Assembly (NCBI GenBank): GCA_031216445.1
Contig: CM062215.1
Coordinates: 2,884,001-2,948,000, forward strand
Direction of reading: 5' to 3'
Source of the DNA: Lateolabrax maculatus
Taxonomy: Eukaryota; Chordata; Actinopteri; Acropomatiformes; Lateolabracidae
DNA: 64,000 bases
Made by a program: the position numbers and the translations under genes. How positions within the stretch are numbered: position 1 is the first letter of the stretch; the number at the start of each line of letters is the position of its first letter. Below, piece after piece: positions 46,001 to 58,000 of this stretch. The notes below the pieces were generated by a model. The model searched no databases, was not told the origin of the DNA, and saw only the letters and a list, made by a program, of their open reading frames with translations.

Positions 46001-49000
46001 CAAATCTGAAAATAATTCATCAATAACATTTGGCTAATAGTGTGAATGACAGCGCTGCACATTAACTCATAATTAGAATATCCAGCCACAAAACTTCACT
46101 CGCACAGAACAACAACAAAAATAGGCAGAATACACACATGAATGAAGAATTCACTGTGCAAGCATTTCACCACACAGCTCATGCATTATACATCGGAACA
46201 TCATCATCGTCATCAACACAGACACAAGCAGCTGATGAGAAGCTGTGAAGGATGAAGAGAGGAAATCAGAGGCAGGTGGCAGGAGAGCTGCACACTGGAC
46301 AAAGTATCCAGACAGTGTAGATAAATATTCTGCTCTACAATGACCTTCAAAGTTGAATTCTTGTTTTTTTAACATTTAATTTGATGAAGAGGAGTCGCCA
46401 AGATCGAAAGAGATGGAAAACTTTCCTTGTAACTGCAGATTGGAGATTGCTGACATATTTTGTTTGAGTTTTTTCCTTCATTTTTGTTTACTACGTTAAC
46501 AAATCGACTCTTCTGAGTGGTCGATAGGCAGCCACACGACGCCACTGAATATCCAGGGTGATGACATGACAGTGGATGAACACATCTGGGTCTTGCGAAC
46601 AGGAGGGTGCGCGTCAGGGGAGGCGGGATGGAGGGTGTGCAGAGGGGTGGATGAGCTTCTCCCACCGGGTTACACTCACCTTGTGCAGGGTTGCCGTAAG
46701 TAGCAGGGCCTGTGCCAGTGGGGGCCGCAGAGGCGGGGAGCTGGGGAGGGGGCGGGGGTACAGGCGGGATCTCTACAGGGGGGTTGGGGGGCTGTGCGGG
46801 GCCGTCTAGGGCGGAAGTGGGCGGTCCAGGGGTGGTGGCAGTGTTTTGGGGAGGTTTGGCTGGGTTGGATGGGACGGGGGCTGGAACGGAGGTGCCAGCG
46901 GCGAGGGGGATCGAGGAGGTAAAAGGTAAAGGAGAGAAAAGATAGGTGAGGGAGGTCAAGACAAGATCAGAGTGAGACGGGACAGAAGGAGTCCAGTAGA
47001 TCCAGGGTTCCTACACATCCTCAATTCACTTAGAAACAACTCAATTCACACTAGAACATGTAGGAATCCTGGATACTAAACAAAGATTAGTCAAGTTAGT
47101 TTGTTTCGGGCACACAGAGATCCCGCTGTCATCTGCTCGGAGAGGAAACAGGAAGCTGGTGTTACCTGGGAAGGCGGTGGGCGGGGCTGGGGTCGGCACA
47201 GCGATGGGCACGCCCACGCTGCCGCTGCCGCTGTTCTCTCGGCTGCTGCTGCGACTGCTGCTGGGGTGGCTGCCTCCGCTGCTCCCACTGCTGGTGGTGA
47301 GTAGTAGCAGCAAACACGTCAGACTCAGGCACACTCGGTCACACAGTCGAGCACTCACACTTTAGTAAAGGTTCGCCTCTGTGACTACACTGTACTGGAC
47401 AAAGCTTATATTTGAAAATGTAACACAGTATGTCTGTTTTTTTCAAACTGTCTTTACCTAAAAATGTACTCAAATGTTCACATATTGCCCTTTTTGACCA
47501 AATAATTCCAGGAACTATGGAGCCACAGGAACTAAACTCGGGACCTAAAGAGCGGGTTTCCATCGCAAAGGATTCTGCAAATTAGTCTGAAACAGCAGCT
47601 TTTGAAAAGTACTTTACACACACAATTCAGTTTATTTACTGTGGTGCAACTCTGATATTTGAATGGATGTAATGAATGAATGGAAAGGAAACATACAAAA
47701 GGTGGAAAAGGAGGCTGAAACTCCAAAGTGGATGATCAGCTGAGTGTTTTATTGTTACGTTTCTGCTTTAGTAACCGTGATGAAACAATCAAATTAAGTT
47801 TTGTTTCACTTTGTTTTCTTAATCGCAAACCGTCTGTCTGTCTGTAATTTGCTTGTACTTTCAGATACCATCTACATATTTGTTTTTAATGTCGATAACT
47901 GCTACGTCCTAATATTGATAATAGCGAGACCCTCTGTCACAGTTTTGTTTTTGATCAATCAGCGACCCTGCAAACTCTGTCCAGATGGTTTCACAGAAAG
48001 TACTTCCCCTGCAGTAGTGACGTTTTTGGTACCAGGATGTATCGTAGAGGAAGTAAATTAAAGGTGGGAGTAAGCGTGAAAAGAAACGGTTTATGCGACA
48101 CGTTGTTTGATCACGTCAGAAGCCGGTCACACCACTACACCGCCGTACAGGTAAGGTTCCCGAGTTCCTGAAATGGTTCCTGGGCCCATGGATAAGTTCC
48201 TGCAGTGGAAACGGGCTAATACAGATCATTAACTTTAAATGCCAAGGGAATTTTAAACCACATCTTCTTTCTTATCCTTGTATTCCAACACTGGATGTGC
48301 AACAGGCCTGGAACAATACAGTAAAATAAGTCGGTTTCCTGCCTTCCCAATATCACAGATTATTAATGTGGCACCCTCAAGAGCATTGATGTGTTAGTGT
48401 GAGCTGTTATGCCTTTGAAATGACTATGTCACAGTGATAAAAAAAAAGCAGCTGGAAGCCTCACCAAGGACACATGACACAGGTGACGCAAGACAAAGAC
48501 AGAGATATGACACGCCGTAAAAGCAGGAAGCGTCAAGACACATGGGGCAAAGTGTTTGTACGACAGAAGAGAGCGCATGGATGAGGGATGAAGAAAATGA
48601 GCTGTGGATGGGGCGGTGCAGATAAAAGACTCGTGCTGAGAGGAGAGTCGGAGAACGTTATGTTGTCTATTCCCGGACCAGAAGTATAAAAGACATTTGG
48701 CCAACAGATGGGGCGCGATGACGAGACTTTCCATGTTGTTTTCCCCCGAAAACCCACCCGAAAAAGCTTTTACTATTCTCACGGCAGACAGGGGAATCTA
48801 TGAATATCTTTGTGATGAAAGAGTCTCGACTTGGGAGATGAGCTGACATTGGGTTGACAGGACTGTGGGGGCGACGCTGCCTGTTTCATGACTATTACCA
48901 TAGGAACCTACGTCTAGCCGTGCTAAATACAGCTCTGAATCCCTACCTCGTCCTCATTTCGTTGTCTTTATCTGAGCAGCGAGGATGGCATATAGGTGAG

Positions 49001-52000
49001 GGATTTCCAAATAAACTGTCAATCTGGGTATTCCCAGGGAGCTGTTCCACAAAGAGGTTAACTTTGGTCAAACTTGTGAATTTAGGTGGCATAAAAAAAA
49101 AAACAGGAGAAGGGAGTTCAAGTGATTCCACGAGGAGTCATTTCAGAGAAGAAGAAGGGGAAAGGCATGTTTAAAAGCCGGCTCGCATTTTTAAGTGTAG
49201 GAGAGGAGAAGAAGAAAGGGGGAGGAGGTACAGGAACAGGGGGCGTGTTTAAGAAGTGTACAGAGGCATGCTGGGAAGGGGGAGGGGGGTACCTGTACGT
49301 GCGGTTCCTCTGATTAACGGATGCAGTGCGTGCAGGGCTCTGCTGGGGTTGCGCCATGTTGCGCGTCGGGCTTGAGACGTAGTCGTTAGGGACAACGGGC
49401 GGACGCACCGGCTCAAGAGTCCTATAGGGGGAGTGGCGCCTGAGAGAGGGTCAGGAGGACAGGAGTCGAGGGGGGAGGGAGGGGAGGGGCATCCACAGAG
49501 AAGTGTAGGGGAGGGGGGGAGGAGGAGAAGGAGAGCAAGAAACAAACAAGTGCAAACTTAAAAAAATGGGGTATGACAGGTGGTGAACATCGGGGGTTGG
49601 CTGGGGTGAATCCACAGGCGTTGTCGGGCAGACAACCGGGCCGAGTCAGGACGAGACACTACAGCTGCTGTCGGATAAAAATCACACTTCCACAAGACGT
49701 ACACTAAGTGATTGTTCTAGTATGATGAAAGACTCGTCTATTATCTACTATAAATATTAAAATTAAAAATAATTAAATGAAAAAATGTAAACACTCGTTC
49801 AAAGCCATCTTAAGGAAAAGATTTAAACTTGCTCCACGATTTATTTACATTTATATTTTGGCAGATGTTGACCAGCAACTCCAAAAAGGTTACATGAACT
49901 TCACACTTGTGCAGATTTCATATAGATATAGATTGCAGGAGTCTGAGTCTGTTTAATGTTCAAATCCTGATATATCATTGATTTAGCACTAAGAGAATAA
50001 CTATATCATCAAATATGAATTAAATTCCCATCTGTCCTGCCAAAGCGTCCCAGAGCAAGACTGTGAGCCCCTGCCTACATATTCTGAACTAGAAACCTGC
50101 AAATTCATTAAATAAAAACACAGAAAGTGGCTTTCTATCCGACAGCAGCGCTATGCTGATGATGTCCTCGGTTTTAAAATGGGGGGGGGGGAGGAAAACA
50201 TAACCCTGAGATTTATTGATCTGGGCCTGGAAAGATGCGCTGGCATGTAAATTTCCCAGCTGACACAGTGGGGTGACCCATCTCTGAGCACTGTTGCTAT
50301 GGCAAAACGTTGCTATGAGGAATATGGGGCAGCCAGGAGTGGGCGGGCTGGGTCACAAACACACAACTGAAAGTAAATTTGAAAAACAAACAAAGGAAGT
50401 TGAATAACAGAAGAGAAATGATAAATCAAAAACCACAAGTAAGATGTCCACCGTAGCCAGAGGCTGCGGCAGAAAGTGCATCATGGAGGGTTGGAGCTGC
50501 GGTTGATTGGCATGCGTCTTGAAGGGACAGAGACACAAACACACACACCGACACACACCTCTGAAGGTCAATATGAAGGGGCGGACACACTCACAGACCC
50601 AAGAGACAGACAACTCTGGAGGTTATGGAGAGGGAGCTGACGTACACACACAGTTTCCCACATACACACAGACACTCAAACAGCACTTGACGCCCGGGAA
50701 GGTCCCATGGGTGACAAGAACACAACATTTATATGCTGCTCTAGCAGAGTCCCTGTGGGATAAGAGATTCCTTCAACAGACAGACACGAAGAACAGAAAA
50801 CATTAAAAACATCTTTGGGTTCAGGAGCACTTACAGACAAGGTGTAAGAACAACAACAACAACAACAGTTTTCCCAGTAGCTTCACCCTTATCATTAACA
50901 CAGAGTGACAGACACACAGGCAGGGTGAGACATGGCCGCACACTATTGGCCGAATCTGTTAACAGTACTTGATTATAAGAGGCACATTCATGTTTATAAC
51001 TACTTCTGATAAGGATTCTATTTGTTTATCAGTAGATTTTAAACAGTAAACTTAACTGAAAATTTAATTAGTATCGATATAAACAAAAATGTTTCCTGCG
51101 TTTCTTTATCTTGCATAATAAAGTGAATATTTAACATTTTACTGACAAAACTATGAATAAATGAACTGAAAAATAGTTAGAAAACTACACTGAACTCTGT
51201 CACAATTGAGTGAATCATCTCACGTTTAAGCCAGCACTTTGTCATGCTCGTAAAACAGAACAAAGTGAAGTTAAATCTTAACACCAGCTGATGGCTGCTG
51301 GTTATTTCCCACCCTGATTAGTACTGCCATCAAGAAGAGTTGAGTTTCTGACTATGACCTTTGTCATAACGTTCCTCCTGTGCCCTGGCATTAGGAAAAT
51401 GCCAATAAAAAGGTTGAGGACTTGGAGATCTGAGAGCTCAACATGTGCACATTGGTCTGCTAAAACCCTGGCTCAGTCGCAACAGAAGGGGCTTTCCAGA
51501 ACCAATCACATGCCCTCTTTGTATTTTATCAAACTGCTCGCTGAAATTTGACAGTTACACGTTTCAAGCACCCTTTACTTCTGAAAAATGTCAGTGTTTT
51601 TAGCTCCGGGCAGCACGATGTCTGTGTGGTTAGTATTGTCCTCTCACTGCAGCAAGGCTCGCTTTCAGGCCTCTGCACTTTCTGAGTGGACTCTGCATGT
51701 TGACAACGTATTTGTGTTGGTTTCCTGCCACAAACCAAAGACATGCGAGTCAGGTGGGCTGGAGACTCAGAGCTGACCGCAAATGTAAATGTGGCTGTGG
51801 CTGCTTTAACATCAGACTACAATCTGCTCTAAAATCTGTTTCTTTAAACTCAAGGAAACACTAAACATATGCATGTTCCTTTTTCCACCCAGAAGAGGAG
51901 AGGAACAAGTATATATAGATGTTGAGTGAATGAATCAAATCAAACTTTTAAAAGTTGTCAAGTATTGGACTATGTGCTGCTACTGTAGATGGGTATGTGC

Positions 52001-55000
52001 AGTATAGAAACCATAAAAGAGACAAATTTCAGCATGTAGTTTGGTGTAAAAATCTCTCCTGTATACAGAAAAAAGAGAGAATGGAACAAATTAGGTTGGA
52101 AAGCTTGTTAAAAAGGGATACTCCCAACTGTGTCTCATCAGCAGAGATGAAAAACCAAACACAGAATACCACTGTGACGAGAACGGGCACTGAGAGGCAT
52201 TTTAAGACACCCCAAGGTCACTAATTAAACTCAGAGGTAAAAGGGGTGATGATGAAACTGGGAGCAACCAGGCCGATCTGAAGGGGTCGTGGTTACTTTC
52301 CCAAAGCCACAAAATCGCAGCTATATTCAGCCTCTGGCGGACACAACTCTGCCCCCCTTACGTCCATCTAAACGCGCGTCAAGGTGTCGACACCGTTACA
52401 TACCCGAGGGTCCCCTTCCCTGACATGGGCGGGCTGGGGGGCTTCTGTGTGGGGGGGTTGGTGCGAGGGAGTCCGCCTCCTCCTCCGGCCTTCATGTTCT
52501 GAGCGCTGGCCTGTTGGAGGAGAACATGGGTGCAGAAATCTGTTGGTTAATTGCCGGACTTCAGAGACAGAAAAATGAAAACCTACCACAACATACGCCT
52601 GCCTTTAAAAGGAACTGTTTGACATTTTGAGAATTATACTTATTCACTTTCTTGCTGAGGTGGATGAGAAGATCGATACAGCTTTCATATCCGTCTGATC
52701 GATATGAAAGCTGGAGCCAGGAGACAGTTAGCTTGGACTGGAAACAGGGCCTGGCTCTGTATGAAGGTAACAAAATCCACCAACTAGCACCTCTAAAGCT
52801 CACTAATTAACACGTTATATCTTGTTCGTTAAATCCGCCCCCCCAAAAAAATGTAAAAGCGGATTAATCAAATTAGATAAAGCATGGAATTAGTGAGCTT
52901 AAGAGGTGCTGGTAGACAGAATTTGTTTTCTAGCTGTGATCCACCACTCTTAATGCTAAACTTACCGACTCAAGCGTCATGGTGAACAGACAGGAAGGTG
53001 GGTAGTAACTGATCTATTCATTTTAACCCTCCACAAGAAAGCAAATACATTTCCCCAAATGTCTTACTAATCCTTGAACAGCAAATTAACTCCTTAAAAT
53101 GTAAACAAACAAAAAAAAGGTAGGAAAACAAAACAAAAAAAGATGACTCACACAGCAACGCAAAACAAAAAACTAATTTAGAAATCACAAAAACCCCTCC
53201 ATTGTTTGAGGCTTTTACTTTGAAAGTCTTACCTTAAACCTTTGCAACCACTACGGTTGATTATAAAAATTAAAATTAGGAAAGCAGAAAGAGAGAGAGA
53301 AGAAATCAGAGGATTAATGTGTGAAGGAGGAGAGAAAAACAACAATTATTCATACATGTGGTACATAAAGTCAAGCTGGTTAGACTCAGGAAACAAAGGC
53401 CCAGTGTTCAAATCTTGTAAGGTTGAAGCCAGTGATTCGATTTTCTGGAAAAACAAGCTCGTCTTTGTTCAGAAAGTCAGTGGGAAATTAGCTTTTTACA
53501 AAATCAGCCACTCTCGCTGCTTTATTGAATGATACGATCATTGCAGAAGAACCTGTTAGCAGGTGACAGATTTACAGCAACAGAGAGAACATTTAGCAGA
53601 ATTTATGTCCTGGTTTCTCACCCTGATAAAAAGCCTGCGTCATTGATTTTATTCTTACATTACTTGTTACTGAAACCCAATAGGGATAGTTTGACCTCTG
53701 AAAGACTTTTCCATTATACTTTCTGCACTGAATGACCCACATCATCACAAACACAATCCCATTTCTGAACTCTGCACTTATTCCAGACATTTTTCAAGGT
53801 CTCATCACTCTGAACACACTACACATTTGTTTTATTGTGAACAGCATTTGTGAGTGTTTCAATAAAAGTGATTTTTTTTGCTTCTCAGATTACTCGTTTG
53901 AATCATTTTGAGAGGCCTGAGCGGGTGAAACAACGCAGTACTTCACACACCAAAAAAAAAAAAAACAGATTAAAAAAAAAGGTAGAAAAACAAACATAAT
54001 TTGGTGTAGCACAACTTACTTTACTATTTTCTACCTGATCATTTTCACGCCATTAGAGCAACTTCAAACCCTTTTCAAAGACTGAGAATTATCAAATTAA
54101 CTTTCTAAACTGGCCTTTTGTTGGTGTGTTTCCCTTTTATTCCACTAGCAGGTTTTTTCTTGCCCAAATTTACAACGAGTAATGTTCCTACACACCCTGT
54201 TTCACGTCAACAGAGTTTAATTAAGACCTTTCCATTGGCAGCCGTGATGCATCCACACAATGAAGCCCAACTGAGTAAATGAAGGGGAGAAGAACAAAAT
54301 GACCACCTTGACTCCGTGGCCCATGTCGTCCAGCATGCTGTAGTCGATGGGCTTGCGGATGTAGCGCACAGGCCTCTCGGGATTGGCTGGGGCGATGATC
54401 TTGTGTGTGCGGGATGTGTTCTTGTTGGTGGTGAGGATGCCAATCTCCCGCCGGGCCACCTTCTCTTTGTGGATGTCCACCGTCTTTGGACAGGAGGAAG
54501 AGCACATGATATTTTATGAATAAAAGTATGTCAGGTATTTTATAAAATAACATTTGAATGGCTCTTGTAAATGCCATCTTTAAGAAAATAACATAGATTT
54601 TTAGAACCAGTTGGGAAATTCTATTTTTTTATTATTCTTGAGCCAAAAAGCTAAAAGCTAATCTGTGTAATTTCTGTGCGTCTGCTGCCGACCTGTGAGA
54701 TGTGGTTGATGGAGGACTCCATGCGGCGGAGCTGCGAGGCCTGGATGTCGAGCATCTGCAGGACATTGTTGGCCAGCGTGTTGATCAGGTAGGCTACGCT
54801 GGCCAGAGACTGGGTGGTGTAGTTCTTGGTCTCCTCCAGCGCCCTCTGCTTGTCTGGAGACTGAACGAGAGGGAAGCGAGTGAGTGACAGTGACTTTTAA
54901 AACACATATTTGCATTTTATGGTGTGCAAAGGAAGCTGACCGACCCGAGGAATCTACAGTGACTGATGTGGGGGAAAATCCTGCTTGTCCAACCCAAGGA

Positions 55001-58000
55001 TCTTTGACCACAAGGTTATGCTCAAATCATATTCCTGCACATTTATAGTGCATGTTGGAATCCTCATTATTTTAAAATATAAAGTTTCCCATCTTAAAAT
55101 GAACCTTTTCCCCAGATGATGGTATAAAAAAAAGGGTGTCAGTGTGTATCAGTGTGGCTGCAACTAACAATTACTTTCATTAATAAATTATCTGCTGATG
55201 GGAAATCTCTTCTTGCTCCTCTTTCCGTCCCTCTCTATTAAATAGGTCCTTTAAATGATGGACTCGTAATGGCATTATAAAAATGAAAAGATCTTTATAT
55301 TAATGCTACGTTTCCCTCTGTTGAATTACTGCTCAATAAATTCAATCTACCTCAAACCCATTTCTTCGATTTCTACACAACTATATGAGATCCAAGACAG
55401 CAACCTCCACTGGGCTTAACCCACCATCTATACGTCTAATCAGTTAGATATATCCCTGCATTTTCTGAAATCCGCTTGCGAGGACGACTTGGTTATGGGC
55501 TTAATGGAGGAGCAGTGGATAGGTGCACAGGAAGATGTGCACTCACTCATGTATCAGGCATGGTCTCATACAGTTTAGGGGGTTGCAACTATCCTAATAT
55601 AGATCCCTTTGTGTGACTGTAGTCAGGTATTTCCTGCCTCGTTGGGGCCCACGCTCCGGCTATGCCTGAAATTATCCAATTTTTGGAACTCTGTATTTAA
55701 AACTTTGTCTAATATCTTTGGAGACATGGCAGAGCCTGACCCAGTGTTGGCTGTATTTGGGACACTGGGAGAGGAAAGACTTCCACTGTGGCACTGTTCA
55801 TAACCCTTTTAGCACGCAGATTAATTACACTACGTTGATCAAAGATGTTATGCAACACTTTAAACTGGAAAAACTCCATAAAAGTTCTATTAGACTTTGG
55901 GACCCTTCATTAATTAGGCAGAGGTTTGCAATAACATCCTCTTTACTGTTTGTTACAATAACTAGGTTATACTTAATGTGAGTGTCAACAATCACCATGT
56001 AATGCAGCTTTGTATCTTGATAAATATTTATACTGTATATGTACAGTACATGTCATATTGTTTCCGTCTGTATACAGTGTATATACGTTAGCCATTAACA
56101 CTGTGGGTTAAATAAATCTCAGCACCTACAAACTATGCTATAATTACAGCAATACATTTAAAAAGATTAAAGCAATACTAACAGACAATGAATCAACTGA
56201 ATCATACCAGTTTCTGATTTGGTGTTTTAAACATAATAAAAATAATAATAAAAAGAGTTAAAACTACTGACTCACTTTGCTGTGACTCTAAAATATATAA
56301 TATAATATCATTCTTGTAGCACAAGACACAAAAAGGAAAAAATCAGGAGTAGATGTATCTTTAAAACAAAAAAGAAAACACAGACAGGAACCTGAAAGCA
56401 ATTTGTGGCAGCAGGATGGAGGGAAACCGCTGCTTCAAAAAGTTTCAGTGCCAAGAAGAAACATTTCAGTTGAGTTAAAAAAATAAAAAATAAAAACACA
56501 ACTTTAATGGCAGGGAAGTAATACGGCTGGAGCCAGTGTGACAGGAGTCTTCAGAGGCAGCTGGTCAGGCCGTGGGTACAGCGTGGGCACATCAACAGGA
56601 GCATCAAAGGGCAGATGGATCAACTAATGTTTCTGGGGATATTGCACTCATTATCTATCTATTGGTTTTGGACTGTTGTCACACAAAAACAAGCAATTTT
56701 AAGATGCCACGCTGGGCTTTAGGACACAGTGATGAGCATTTTAGAGCCGAAATGTTTAATGGAAACGATAATCATCAGATAATCGATAATAGTTGGAGCC
56801 TTAAATACAAGTAATCTATAAACTGAGGAGAATACTTAAAGAGTACCTCACTCCTACATTTACAAATTACAAATTAAACTGAAGCAATTAGGGTCCACAG
56901 ATCAAAAATTAGTCAGCAGCTAATTTGATAACCGATCAATCATTCCACCACCACACCAAAGATCTGATGGCTCCTGCGTCTTAAATCCTTGTTTTACATT
57001 ACAGTAAACTGATTGTCTTTGGGTTTTGGACTGGTGGTCAAAAAATTAATCTGTCGTTGCGACCCTAAAACAAAACGACTCATTATCTATTTTCAAACCA
57101 GCGTCGATTCCTTCCTATGGGTGTAGCAGAGCAGCAGATTGATTACAACACAGTCCAGGTCACAGCAGCCTCTGGGTTGTGATTGGATATTGACTGATTG
57201 ATCCGATTTTATCTTTTCCATTTAAAAATCACAGCTGATGACATAGCTCCCAAGATATTGATAATATGACAAATATAAATCAGGAAATGGGAAAAATGCA
57301 AACTGAATTAGAATAAATTTGCATCTGATTTTTTTGGCTAAATACCGAGATAATTATGAAACTGAACAAAGATTACATATAACGAAGGGCAGCAAATTAA
57401 AGCTACAAGCAGGCGTCTCCCCACTAGTTGTAACAGAAGCAACCTCAGTGGCAACATGTCTATTGCCTTTCATATGAAACATGGTGTCCTTCTGATGCAA
57501 CATACATTTCTGGGGAATGACACAGAGCGATCCAATCCAAGCAAATCACCAGGCACAAACAAACAGCATCTTCTAAAGCAGCGAGGAGGGTGCAGCACTG
57601 CTGGAGTATGAAGACAAACAGGTTATGTGGCGCAAGTCAGGTGTGTGTAGCTGCTACCTGCTGGGCCCGAAAAGAGACATACGGGCCACACTTGTATACA
57701 GCTTAGGTTAGTGGCTGAAGATAAAGGAAAGTTCAAAATGTTTCTGTGACCAAACATCATAAATGACTTTGGGAAGAAATCGATCCGTATACGTCAAAAG
57801 CACCTCACACCTAAAAAACAAACGAGAGCTGAAAGCAACAAGTCGATCAATAGAAAATTAGTCAGCAACCAATTTGACAACGTACCAATCATTTAAGACC
57901 AAACATTTGGTGGTTCCTGCTTCTTAAATGAGAAGATTTTTGGGGGGTTTTACCAGCTGAAAATGTCCCTCACACTACCGGAGTGGCTCTGAATCTGACA

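Noticed and set aside
46576..47365. Gly-rich plus-strand frames opposite abi2 exons 6-7
   Set aside because: Composition mirrors the Pro/Ser-rich exons on the other strand.
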